A stretch of DNA of 64,000 nt from Atherix ibis (taxonomy: Eukaryota > Arthropoda > Insecta > Diptera > Athericidae), in NCBI GenBank assembly GCA_958298945.1, contig OY282605.1, forward strand, positions 115,502,267 through 115,566,266. The letters are read 5' to 3'. Below, one piece after another: positions 43,718-56,354 of this stretch. Every line of letters starts with the position of its first letter. Within the stretch, counting starts at the first letter, position 1. The notes beneath the pieces were generated by a model, which saw only the letters and a list, made by a program, of their open reading frames with translations, made no database searches and was not told the DNA's origin. Position numbers and translations under genes: made by a program.

Positions 43718-45796
43718 ACATCTAAAACTTTATTTAAAGTTTTCATTTCCTAAATAAAAATTTAATTCTTTATACTAGAATAAACAAACAAAAAAATTAA
43801 ATGACATATTTTGTAAAAATTTTCTCATAAAAAACTAGAATTTTAATGTGAATTCGATTTAAACTTAAAGTAAAATTCTACTTTTAATACGAACAATCGT
43901 AAATAATTACACTATCGTATTGTGGGGGGTAGGCGCATGTACGCATACACAAATACATGACAGTAGGATAAGAAGTATTAATGATACTCGTCTAGAATGT
44001 ACTTGTATATATGTCAGTGTAGATGCAGAAGATATAAGTATAGGTAAGTTGGTATAGACGATTGTTGTTGGCGTTTTTGATTTTCCATTTATTAAGACGG
44101 ATTTACTGTTAAAAATAAGTTTTAACTTGACCTAACCTAAGGTCATAGTATTCGTGACACGATTCTAAGCAGGAATTGTTGAGCGATGCGTGCAGAGGGG
44201 TAAGCACATGGGTAGCCTCAACAAAAAACGAAAATAAATGAAAATGGAAAATTTGTAAATACAAAAGTCTATGCACGAAAATGTCAGCGCCAGTGAATGG
44301 GTTTCCTGTGGCGCCATCATTAACTCGCAAAATGAAAAATCTCATCACACGGCCGGGTCGTCGCCGATGGATGGCATGTCATCTTGGATTCACTGGGCTT
44401 GCCTTAATCGGCGTTAATACCAACACGACGCAACGCAACGCAACGCAACGCAAGACACAAGCGACGTACCAAAACGCATACAGAACCTGCGTGTGAAAAA
44501 AGGCTCAATTCCGTTTTGGGAAATACTCGTGTGCCTGCCCATCGATGTGACCTATTCTTGACTTCTTATCTGAAGCGTACACCAAATGCGAATACGAACA
44601 TGCATATTCCCTGTGACTTTTCCCGACACTCCCTTATGTATTGGCGAGATTATTGGAAAATCACAGACGAATCGGGAGACTGTAGATTCAAACGAAACAC
44701 AACCACTTCACCAGAAACCGCCAAAGGAGGTGCATGAACCTGTCAGCTGCGCTCTAGAATGCGCGCCGCACCGTCAAACACACTCGTCGTCGCATGCATA
44801 CCACGGCTGGCTTTGACTTAGAAGACGCGTGCAAGAATTCCTTTTCGGTCTTTTTTTTGCGAAATGTGCGCTTGAAACGCAATCGTTTTCCGTTTCATTA
44901 GTGACGTCATACACGCCATCGCATCAAATAAAGGCACGATTTTCGATTATTCTGTATTTGGTGTTCCACATTCTTGTTCTATCAACAAAAAGGAGTTCAA
45001 TTGGAATTCGAATTTTCTAAAAACAAAACAACAACAAAATCTCTTCTATATACAAGTACGAGTTCCTAAACGCAAGGATTCGCATGTGTTGAAAGATTTT
45101 CCAATATTAAAAAATATAATGACTAGAAAAAAGGATTTCCACGATAAAAAGGTCTTTTCAGAAATAATAATCCGAATATAGGAATTCATTTTTAATTGAA
45201 ATTTTCTACCAAAAAACATTTTGTTAAAGGATATTTCGATCGAATTCAAAAGTCCTATACAATAGCTTTAATAAAAAGTACTGATTTATATTAAAAGTTT
45301 TTGGAGGATATTTTTTAAGTAAAATTTTTCGAAGTTGAGAATCCCCGGGCATTGTTTGAATGCGGATTTTATTTTCACACTGAACGATTACTCATGTTGA
45401 CCTACGAATCTGCCTCTAATATTTAATAAAATTTTATATTTTACTAAACTGTGTTCGCCAAGTTGGTTCACAAAATAGGGAGTTAAATTAAAAACGATTT
45501 ATTAAAAATAAATTTTTTAATGCGATCCTGAATTACTAGAGATATGGTTCCGATAGGTTAACCAGAACTTCCAGAACACGAGGGCTTTTGGTTGATATTG
45601 TAGGGTGTTTGGCGGGTGTGGGGAGGGTTTGTTGGTTTTTAATAATGCATTATCGTCTTCGCACCCAAACACAACAAAAAAAAATTATATCGTAAGGTAT
45701 ATTTAAACTGGAGACTCTAAAATTTTGAATCTCTCAATGGGAAAATAATGTAGGCTAGGGAATAGGAACGTCAAAAAAAAGTGGAAAAAGTAGTGT
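43718..45796. other. spacer with a GC-richer block at ~44.25-44.93 kb
   Basis: Mostly AT-rich. At 44250-44930 GC is much higher, with a (CGCAA)n tract at about 44430-44452 and several overlapping open frames in different frames, none with a recognisable domain. A palindrome TGACGTCA lies at 44902. This may be a regulatory region or an exon of unknown type. Confidence 0.4.
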
Positions 45797-46058
45797 GAAG
45801 AAAGAAAAAAGTAGGGATTGAAGAAAAAGGAGTTGGAAGGAGTCAATAACAAGTTCCAAATCCACCCTTGGCACTTCTTCAGCTCCTCTCTGGCTGAAGA
45901 AGTGATGTTGGAAGTATCCCTAAATAATACTCCTTTGGCAGGCTCAGCTAATGGCTGACAAAACGATCTGTAAGAGCTCAGGAAGGTGGATGACAGTAAA
46001 AATCTAGTTCAAATTCATATTGGTTGTATATATTTTTTTCACAATAATTTTTGTTATA
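45797..46058 (+). repeat. dispersed repeat K, copy 2
   Basis: Second copy of the repeat at 40142-40402, with the same 12-bp stem hairpin. Its continuation after GTTATA (AAATTATTTAAA) gives the unoccupied version of the mariner G1 insertion site. Confidence 0.85.
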
Positions 46059-46344
46059 AAATTATTTAAAATATGATATATTAATTTAAAAAAAATAACA
46101 TCTAGATCAATTTTTATTTTGAGTTATTCAACTCAAAACAAAAAGTCAGTTATAAATGCTAATTAATTGACGTCAAACACCTTCAGACCAAACAGTGTCT
46201 TGTCGAGGAAACGATGACTAGTAATTTTGCTCACTGACGTATCCACCGAGGGAGAAATGAATCTCTGAAGAAAAAAAGTTTACTCAAAAAATCAGCACCC
46301 AAATAACATAGTTAAAGAAAGCCTATTATTTTAGTTGACAGTTA

Positions 46345-47504
46345 TTCGGAGTACAAATGAAAAAACTTTTTTTTTTTGTGTCTTTATTGTGGAAAAATGC
46401 TCACATATTTACGCTTCAAAGTATTGTCCATCGCTTGCCACAACTTCTTTTCACTTTTCTGACAGCTTACAGATTCTATGTCGAAAAAACTGCTCGTCTT
46501 TTGAGGCGTTTCAAGAATCGACCCAATTTTTGTTTTCTTCGTAAGATCGGAAGTGCTCCTCAGCCAGGCCACGCGTTATCGATCGGAAGGGGTAATACTC
46601 GGAATGGGCGATGTCTGGAAAATATGGCGAGGAGAGGAGGGAGAACGTTCTATTTCCGTATTTACAGGTAGGTTTTAACCACCTTAGCAACATGTGGCAG
46701 AGCGTTGTCGTGTTGCAAACTTACTTTGTCGTGTCTTTGCTCATATTGTGGCCATTTTCCTTCAATGCTCTGCCCAGACGCATCGGTTGTGTTCGGTATC
46801 AAGCTTTTGCGATGGTTTCTCCCGGCTCACAAAATACCACAACGAGATAGTCCCATAAAAAACATAGCATGAGCTTCGAGCCATGGATGTTTGGCCCTTA
46901 CGATCTTCTTGGCTTTTGATTATTATAATGATTGGGGCCGCTGTTAGTACGTAAAAAAATGCCGTTCGACGTCACTCGGCTTCAACTCATATGACATGCA
47001 ATTTCCTTGTTTTTGCATCACTCCCAAAGCTTAATAAAAATAGAAAATGGCTTGCTCAATCTGCAAGTTTTTGTTACGTTTGACATGAATCTTCATCCAG
47101 TAATACTTCCAATTCTGCGTCTTTAAACTTTTTCACCAGTCCAGGACGCTTCTTGTCTTCCATGTCGAAATGACTTATTTTATAGCATTGGAACCATTTG
47201 GGATACATTCTTTTACTAATAAAAGCCTACCATAAATGTCTACAATCATTAAACGTGCAATTTTTTTCGAATTGAAGACAAAAAACAAAACTTCCCGCAA
47301 ATGCCACTTATTTGACTCAAATTTCAAAATTTTCACGCAAAAAAAATATATAACGCTGATAAAAAGTCACCAATGTAATGATAAGGAGCCGTTGACAGAT
47401 GCATAAGGTAACAATTTGACGTTTCTGATTCGATATTTTGGACCAGCATTTACTGATGGCGCCATCTATTAGACAACGTCGGTTTCACATTTGTACTCCC
47501 AATA
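46345..47504 (-). mobile_element. mariner J1, highly decayed
   Basis: The ends TTCGGAGTACAAATGAAAAA and inverted TTGGGAGTACAAATGTGAAA lie next to TA dinucleotides, 1160 bp apart. The minus-strand translation, in many frames, recovers HLREVLFFVFNSKKIA (N-terminal helix-turn-helix), EDKKRPGLVKKFKDAELEVL, LSSPYFPDIAHSEYYPFRS (third-Asp block, with both diagnostic Asp of APSD changed) and GLAEEHFRSYEENKNWVDS. Numerous stops show that it is an old copy. Confidence 0.85.
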
Positions 47505-49672
47505 AAATGGCAAATTTTAGCCTAAACAAATATTATCTTAAATAATAAATCACTGTCATATAAAAGGGCACCACTTTCCAAATTTTTATTAACTTTAAGA
47601 ATTTCAAAATATCCTCTATTATATTAGGTTAAATATTCCAATTACAAATAAATTATTTAGTTTTAAATTAGAAAAGAAAAAGCAAAAAAAAAAAAAACGT
47701 TTAACTCAAAAGTAAATTTCCTGTATCTACTAAAATCAAGTTTATCTAATAATAATTTGTAACTAAATAAAACAAAACAAAAAATTGTTTAAAATATCAA
47801 ATCAGTAAATAAATGAACAGGGAACTACCTCCCTAATCGAATGCATTGCATGCAAATGAAAATGAGCGCCTATGTATGTGTCCACAGGTGGGACTGATTT
47901 GAACTTTAAGGAATTTGCCAGAATTGGCGTGTCGCGCGAAATTTCCACCTGACTTACTGTGTTCGATTTCTTGCAGAATTCACTTTTCTTTTGGAAAATA
48001 CTATTTAAGTATTAGTGAAAAGGCTTAGAATTTAGGATGGAGGGTGTGTTTTTAGGCTCTTGACATTTAATAAACTGAAGAGTGAAGACGGTGACCGGAT
48101 GACATTTGAAATAATCGATTAAGAAAGCTCGTGAGGTGATTGCAACTGTGATGATGATCAATGTGCACGAGTTTTGTGGCCATGACGTTGTCGTCTACAA
48201 CGCCAATGACCACAACAACACCGTTGACGTCGACAACAACGAGTAGAACAGCAACAAATAACGGCGACATTGCGAGTGCCTAATGGCTGGTCATCATGCA
48301 TCTTTTATGATCGGTGGCCGGCACAGGTGCATGTTGCCCGAATGTTATTGGTTTTAATAGACAGCAGGCCAAGCACACCTGAAAGGTGAATGAATGAACG
48401 GTTGAATGAAAAATTCAACACTCTGTTCCGATCTGGTTCGATCGATTTTTGACTTGAAAATCCACAAAAGAACTCGATGAATTTCAATTGCGGGATGAAT
48501 TTCGTTCAGCCCAACGCGACCTGATTTTAGGTCCAGTTCAGCTCAGAATAAATATGTAATAATGCGGGCTATTTAGCGTAATTTCTTAAAATGTTTTGCA
48601 CCTTCTAGCCATTTCCACTGTTTGAATTGTGCTCATTTCTGTGCGTGCACGCTTTCCGTAACTGTCGATTATGAATATATCCTGTCTTCCTGTAATCTTA
48701 CCGTTTCGCTTATCTCTTCAATTGCGGCCAACCAACCACTCTCGTTCTATTGTCCATTAAGAAAATGTTCGGTACATTTCCGCTCCTAACTTGAGCCCTA
48801 AGGCTTCGAATATTATTAATGCTGGTAATTGATGCTGAAACACTACCAAATGAAATAAATAAAATTATTGAATTTTTCTGCATTCTTACAACTTGTTGTG
48901 TTGCATACAGTTTTGCTGCATTCTGCATTACCTTCTATGCACTAGTCTAGAATATGAGTAGTTATTTGTTTTTTTTTGGCCGCACACAAATACTATACGA
49001 ACTTATGGTGACGTCATCAACACTGATTTTCATTTAAGGTTTGCTTTTGGTCCTTTTTTTGTAGTTTCTGCAAAATATTATAGCATACAAGTTGCAATTG
49101 CGTGCTTGAACCGATTTAGTTAATGATGCTTCCTATGTGCCACGCCATGTGCAAATAATACGATGCTGATTTCCCAACACAGACATTGTACGCCTGCCTC
49201 ACCTCCACAAAGAGTCTTCCGTAATACACTATTCCGACTGGTAGTTCCGTTCAGTTTGATCCTCTCCTTATGGTTACCTCGTTGGAATTTTCGCAAAGAC
49301 AATCGAATGCACTTAAACTTGCATAAATTATGCTTTAACGCATTTTAAATTGACCACGCAATATATACGATAAGAATTGCCATAGATGAGCACTATCATC
49401 GTAAGAAATTCCTTATGAACGTTTAAGGGATGTGAAATTTTCTTTTCTTTTTTGGATTTTAGAAATTTTCTGTATCGGTTCTTGTATTAAAAATTATCTT
49501 CACATTTATTTGTTATACGAGTTGAAATATTTTATTATAAATTCAATAAAGGACATTAACAATTTGGATAAGATTTTCTTTACTTCTTTTTATTTAAAAA
49601 ATAATTATTTTTGCAAACAAATTTTTAAATAGTTTTTTTTTGAATAAATAAATATAATATGATATGGAAATA
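47505..49672. other. non-repetitive spacer, GC-richer at 47.8-49.3 kb
   Basis: No element and no convincing gene. The stretch 47840-49320 is less AT-rich, carries (CAA)/(ACAACG)-type runs near 48180-48260 and a TGACGTCA palindrome at 49009. Open frames there are short and mutually overlapping. Confidence 0.45.
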
Positions 49673-50532
49673 CAAGGTCTGTTTAAAAAGTGTCGCCAAT
49701 TTAGAATTTCCGCGGGTTACGTATATTCGATTTTAAATTTTTTTTATGGCGTTATGTTGGTACTCATGTCTCTCACTTATGCCGATAAGTTCGACCGTTT
49801 TGAATGTTCAGTTAGTTTTTGACAGCTGCTTTCTTTGCACGTGTTTTGGCTCGTCTTCGATTTTTGCCCATTTTCGACCCCAAACAGCATCGCATTAATA
49901 TTGCTAAGGAGCTGTTGTACTCTGTCCACGATGACCCAAATTTGCTCCAGAGGGTCATAACTAGTGACGAATCATGGTTTTATGGTTTTGACGTGGAAAC
50001 CAAAGCCCAATCATCCCAATGGAAGCTTCCGCACGAGCCAAGACCGAAAAGAGCGCGCCAAGTTCGGTCGAATGTGAAGGTTTTGCTTACAGTTTTCTTT
50101 GATTGCAGGGGCGTGGAGCATCATGAGTTCTTGCCACAGGGTTAGAACGGTTAATAAGGAATATTATCTACAAGTTGTGCGCAAGTTGCCCGAAGCAATC
50201 CGCCAGAAACGCCCGGATTTGTGGAAGAACAAAAATTGGCTTTTGCACCATGATAACGCCCCTAAATTTTTGGCCAAAAACAACACACTAATAATGCCGC
50301 AGTGACCGTATTCCCCAGATCTGGCCCCCTGTGACTTTTTCTTGTTCTCGAAACAGATTCTTTGATCCATTTTTTTTAGTGCTGTCAAAAATTAACTGAA
50401 CATTCAAAATGGCCGAACTTATCAGCATAAGTGAGACACATGAGTACCAATATAACGCCACAAAAAATCGAAAATCGAATATACGTAACCCGCGGAAATT
50501 CAAAATTTACGATACTTTTTGAACAGACCTCG
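49673..50532 (+). mobile_element. MarA3: long-TIR mariner, non-autonomous
   Basis: An 860-bp element between TA dinucleotides. The first ~60 bases of the two ends match almost perfectly in inverted orientation and homology continues to about 150 bp. The plus-strand coding remnant: QHRINIAKELLYSV, VITSDESWFYGFDVETK (first Asp intact), VKVLLTVFFDCRG, a frameshift at the Gly of LPQG, EAIRQKRPDLWKNKNWL, then HDNAP joined directly to KFLAKNN (nine residues lost), PQ*PYSPDLAPCDFFLF. The N-terminal DNA-binding half is replaced by TIR sequence at the same point as in A2 and A4. Confidence 0.95.
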
Positions 50533-53431
50533 TATATTAAAAAAGGAGATATTTATGACTAGAAATAAAAAATATTACTCATAATAGAAGACGTTTATGG
50601 CAAAAATGATCAATAAACTTCGTGAAACTAAAATGAAATTTTTAAAATAGATCATTTATCTAACTATTATGAGATAATGTACAAATAAATTGGTAAATAT
50701 GCTAAGTATGCTCACAAATAGATATATTTGAAACGAAAACTGCATATTTGGGCTTACAGAAGGTCCAATTGACGCCTTTATCACTTTTATCTGCAACATG
50801 TTGCGCCTCATGTTGCCAGAGGAAGTTACTTAGTGTGCCGCTGATCAGTATGAATTTCGCAACTTTTGAATCTCCTTTTTAAGATTTGTATTTATATATG
50901 TACGAGTATGTAAGTAGATCTATAAAACAAGACTCAGAGGCCATAAGGTGGCGCCGCAACTATAAGGCCTTTTGACGAGATCATGTGACCTGTGGGTTGG
51001 CAGTGCCAGTTTTCTTAATAAAACTGGTTCATAGCTAGTTGGTGAGAGTAGTTTAAGATTTTTAAATTTTGTACACTATATTTAAAAGTTTGGGAATATT
51101 AAGAAAAGAACTTTAAAAAGGAGTTATTGGGCCTAGCAGTTCCACAATGGAAGGAATCAGAAAAACCAAAAAAATTGTAGGTTAAGTTGTTAAGTGGCAT
51201 TAATCTAGGATATTGAATTTTAAGTAAAAACGGTCTGTCTGTCTGTTGTAAGATCTCTGAGACAAGAGCTAGAGGTCATTATGTAACGCCACGACCATGA
51301 GTCGTTTTAAGTAATTCATTGCATAATAATGCCTCAATCTTGTTATTATGTATAAAATATAACGTTCTTACAGGACTCGATACTGTTAAGATAAATTTTG
51401 ATAACTTATTCGCATATTTAGGACTATAATTCGGCCATTACTTGACGGACGTTGATTCTTTAAATGCTCTATAGTTCAAAGATCATCTGCGTAATCATTA
51501 TATTCAGATAGCGTTAAAGTTGTTTGTGGAGATTAATTTCAGTCTCTTAACTGCCTAGCTGATATCCTACATTTCTCAATGGAAAGATAAACTTTCTGCA
51601 GCTAGAATTCTATACTGGGATTCAATATATCTTATGGCAGCAAGCTGAATGGTATCAAATATGCCAATAGTCACAAATTGTGGAATCATCTAATCCACAT
51701 GACATTTTAAGGATTGGATCTCTTCAATGAGATTAATGCAATTCTTATTAGTGAAAGGCTTTTGGTGCCAGGTTCATTTAGGATAGAAGTCCGGTGTGCT
51801 CCACTGGCTAGTCGAATACAAGTGTTAAGAGCCAGCAGGTAATCTACCATCCAGAATCCTATTAAAAATGGACTGTTCGAGTTTTATTATTATCCCTAAA
51901 TAAGTACAATCTATTTTTTATTTGCATAATATTGTAAAAAAATTATTAATTAATTTTATATTTAAAATTATATCGCCTTAAAATTTCCTACTTACTATCT
52001 AAATTGTATTCCTTTCAATGTCCATTAAATTTGACTATTCAAAAGTGTATAATATGACATTAGAAAAATTAACCCCTATTTTCAATAGTATCTGTTGCGT
52101 ATATGCCGTATGTGCTCATGTTGACTGTTGATTTAGGCTCAATCCGATCGGATTCGATGAAATCGGCTCAAACGAAATATGATATTTTCGACAAATCCAT
52201 TGTGTTTACTAACGAAAACAATATTCTTATTCGATGTAATCCAATTACAATGTTTATACTTTTTATTCCTTAAATACAGACTGTTCACAAATAAGGAAGT
52301 TCTCTATTTTCATAAAAGTATTGATAACTGACTGCATTGGTGCAAGTCTGTTCGCAAATGGTCTGTAAGCTTAACACCTGTCCTTTAGGTAAATCTTTTT
52401 TGAAAGTTTCGAAACCACTATGACAATGTGGCCTTGCACTATGTCATAGTATACATTTTGTTGTTGACCAAACGATAACGCAAGCCATCGAAATGCCTGA
52501 CTTTGTTGGAGAATTTCAACTGCATAAGAGAATACGATTCGTTGAAGGGATGTCGTGTCACAATAACATTTAACGTGATTTACTTGCACGCCTGAATAGT
52601 TAAGCTAATAGAAAATGAGAAAAGCTCAGCTATTTTAGTAAAAAAAATGTCTCGATTTCTTCAAACCTTCTCGAACGAACAATAATCAAATGGAATTTAT
52701 CGTAACAATTACGCATGCCAGTAAACTATCAGCCTTGCAAAATAATCGAATGCAATTCAATGTCATATCCTGAAATGAAAGATTATCGAGAAAGTTTTCA
52801 TTTTAACTAGCGTTTGGTTTTACCTGTAATCATTCTTTTAATAACTTATTTTCCCTACAAACCAATATTTCGATTTGCCAAAAATGTGTAAAATGAAAAG
52901 TAATGAATATAATCCTTTTAATATCATATAAAGGTAATTTTTCTTCCAAAATTTATTATGACAAATGAATTTTTTAGATTAAATCCTCCTTTGAAACTTT
53001 TTATAGCATTTAACCAAAAAATAAGAAATTTTGCTTTTATGATTTTGCCATTTTCCTTGTCGCTCTAATATGTCCAGATTTAGTTGAGTATTTTGAAAAT
53101 CCTGCATAGAAAGTAAAATTTTCTCATATAAAAATAGCCAAAAAATTTTATTATTACTAAGAAAAATAGCTTTTTATAAAAATAATAACCAACATATAAT
53201 AAAATTATTCTGTTTTTTTAAGAGTATCACTTAAGAGAGTTATAAATTCATAAGGATTATGAAGCTACTCGTATAAAAGAATTAAAAATGTCTGTTCGAA
53301 TGAAATTTTTATTTTGCTTTATTTTATATTATATGGCAGGAGCCATAATTCCCACATAACCTTAAAGCTATTTGCAACTAGAAGAAAATAGGCCACACAT
53401 AAGGTGTGGCAGAAAATAATCACTAAGAGCA
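50533..53431. other. AT-rich non-coding DNA
   Basis: About 2.9 kb with no recognisable element. A short (GTCT)n run occurs near 51230. Nothing is assigned. Confidence 0.5.
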
Positions 53432-53690
53432 ATTTGGCAACAATGCGGTTATGCCCGTGATAAGTGCAGTTGGTCTTTTGTAGTTGGTTACGAAAATGAA
53501 ACAGTAAAATTTTGTGTTAAGGTTGCTAAATCCGCAAGTTTGACATACGAAAAATTAGAAAGAGCATTTTGGAAATAGTCCTTATTAAGACTATAAGTTG
53601 TTTGGTGGCATAAAATCTTTTTGGAGGGTTGAGAAATATTCTAAAATGAATCTCGCTCAGAAACACCTTTAACATCAAAAACAGATGATC
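53432..53690 (+). pseudogene. mariner transposase N-terminal remnant (N-b)
   Basis: The translation, with frameshifts, gives KFCVKVAKSASLTYEKLERA, then a stretch resembling F-L-E-G-x-E, and TSKTDDQK, matching the mariner order helix-turn-helix, linker, TSKTD(D/E)N. It begins near TTGGCAACAATGCGGT, as does N-a. It has no catalytic part. Confidence 0.5.
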
Positions 53691-55140
53691 AAAAAAGGGG
53701 TTCTTGGCGTCCAATTGAATATTGTACACTCTAGGATGCTCTACTATGACAATGTCTCCTATCCCAAACGTATCTCCCTCAACGAGTTTTTATTGGAAAA
53801 AGATATTCCTCTGGATTACAAGTCTCTTTTTTTCTGATCATACAGGTTTCAACTCACCAAAATTAAAAAGACTTGAGAGGATTTCATTTTTTCACCAATT
53901 CCTTTTTTACTTCCTGATTAGACTATCTCGTCCCTGACCCACTTTAGTTTCCCTCTCTTATGTTCCATACAAAAAGTAGTCAAACATTTCATCTTAACCT
54001 TAGCGTCAATTCCAATGGTGACTGGTCTTAACCCTCTTTTAATAACACACCTTTCTGTCACCATTTAGTCCCTCTACTGAACCAGCTACATCTATAATAG
54101 GTAGGACACTTGGTAACAGTCGGTAACCAGTAACAAGCTAGTTACTCTAACTTTGATAGCAAGACATACCTGAACCTCTACTATCATCTCCAGTAACACC
54201 ACTCGGGATCATGCCATCCATCACGACCAGTTCAAAGACTGTAAGTATTAAACCACAGCCACCACATTTCAGTCGAAGGCTCCTCACCTTACCCGGCCAC
54301 AGAGGACGAATTACCGTGGGGCAGCCGACCCCCATGTTACCAGTTTTGTTTGAAGAGTACTTTTTTCGGTATTTCCACTCAAAGAGCTACAGAAAGGAAC
54401 ATTGTTAATTCCTTGGTACAGCTAGGCCAGCTCAGATACTATGAGTGGAAACAACTCCTCCGCCGATGTATAGCTCCTCATGGGAACCAGAGTTGATGGA
54501 TTGCTTTAGAAGTGGTACGGCCAATTCTGATTGTGAGTAACTTTCTTGATTTTGAGCACTTTTATGTTGCAAAATTTTAAATAATTGAGCAGATATACCT
54601 GTTTATGAGCAGATATTTTAACGGATTTCTTTACCTAATACAATGCGATATTTTTACAATTGGGTAAATTATCCCGGGTGAAAATGGAGAGAGTCTCTTT
54701 ATAAGATTAAGATCAGTGAGACTATCTATAAAAAAATGGAAGCTCTTTAGAGATAATTTATCCATATTGTTGAATAGCCAATAGCACGTATTTGACCATA
54801 TTATTGAGAAAAAGAAATTAGTATCCTTATTGTGGGACGCCAGCAAAAAATTGTATATTAATCATCAGAAGCAGCATCCTTGCAAGGTAAAATTTGATTG
54901 GCTAGTCCTTCTTTCATGTTTAAAAATTTTTTTTTCTGGATTAAAGGATCGGCATTTAATTTTTTTAAATTGACTTTTGGATACAAAAATATTAAATTAT
55001 ACTTCCGCCCACGGTTTCTTATTCGAATTGGGTGGGTTGGGGAGTTTGGAAATTCAGTAACGGGTTAGATAAGTTCCTCTTACTATAAGATTGAGGAGTA
55101 ATAGCGAACGAGCAAGATAATTTTTTTGCAGTTAAGATGT
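53691..55140. other. non-coding spacer
   Basis: A GC-richer patch at 54150-54350 holds overlapping frames on both strands without a recognised domain. Nothing is assigned. Confidence 0.45.
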
Positions 55141-55360
55141 TCATTTGATAAATTTAAATACTGTTCGAAAAAAGTTGTTTTCAAATAAGTTATTATATAC
55201 TTTGAGAAAGGCTTGAGATAGGTTACAACCAGAAGGCATCTCTTTACTTGCTTCAATCGTGTTTAGGATGGAATTAACTTTTTCTCTTGTTTTTTGACAA
55301 TAATTTCTAGTTTCCATATTAAATGGCATCACTATTCGTACACAGTACATCAATAATAAC
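55141..55360 (-). CDS. candidate terminal exon of an unidentified gene
   Basis: On the minus strand an acceptor GCATTTTTTTTAG is followed by a 72-codon open frame to TGA: LLLMYCVRIVMPFNMETR, then NYCQKTREKVNSILNTIEAS, GCNLSQAFLKVYNNLF and FFRTVFKFIK. Its amino-acid mix is less skewed than that of neighbouring random frames. A hydrophobic stretch followed by C-x-K-T-x-x-x-x-N-x-I-L is loosely like the end of an insect gustatory receptor, but the diagnostic TYxxxxxQF tail is absent. No upstream exon was identified. Confidence 0.2.
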
Positions 55361-56354
55361 CTAAAAAAAATGCATTTTTCATTAGATTCTTCGAATTTAT
55401 TATTATAAAAATTTATTTCCCAAAGATATTCAGTTAAAAGAATATTTTTATTTAAATTCAAAATTACTATTTTTTTCTTTTTTTATCTGCAACTACAATT
55501 ATATGATAACAAGCAGATTTACATAATATTTTAATTAACAATCTTATGCATCATGAAGTGGGAGTAAACACCCATCGGCATTCTCCAAGGAATGGAAGTT
55601 AGATTCCTCTAGAAAATCCTTAGGCCGTTGCCTTTTAAGTCTCCAATGAGTGGTTCCGGGGAGGGCAATACAGGACAATTCTGAATTATGATGATAGGAT
55701 AAATGGGAGTGACATTTTTGATAGCTCGAAATGCACATGTCTTGAACAAAGGGAACATAAAATAGAGCATCAACAATTTTATGGGGGATCTTTGATTGTA
55801 AAGTTTGGATGCGATAGGAATTGGAACGTTTCGTTGAACCACAAAGTTCAATTCCATATGTCCAAATAGGTTTTATAATTGTAACATATGATAGATTAGA
55901 AGTTCACTTTTGATTGTTAGTTTCGACCGTTTATCCAGTAGTCTAAAAAGTTGTAGGTAACTTCTGTTAGCTTCAACTCTTTTTAGTCTAGTATATGGAT
56001 TTCCTGTCAATCTCTTGTCCACGTAAAGTCCCAAATAACGTACTTTATCATATTATGGAATCATTTTGCTGTTAAGATATAAAGGGTTAGGTTTTCCTTG
56101 ACAAAGTGTGAAAGTAATGTGAGCACTTTTCTGTTCATTTACATTCACTCTCCATCTCTTAGACAAGAATTGAAGGTTGTGGATATGGGATTATCCCATT
56201 GGAAGCTATGTCAGGATTTGTAAGGGCAGCGAGTATGGCCATATCATCTGCATAAGTAGAAATGATGGTATAAGGATCAGATGGGATGTCATGGGTATAA
56301 ATATTATATAAAATGGGACCAAAGAGACTACCTTGTGGAACTCCATCAGTTTGG

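Noticed and set aside
53700..53800. Minus-strand phrase IGDIVIVEHPRVYNIQLDA, resembling an integrase C-terminus
   Set aside because: The match is short and generic and no other retroelement parts are adjacent.
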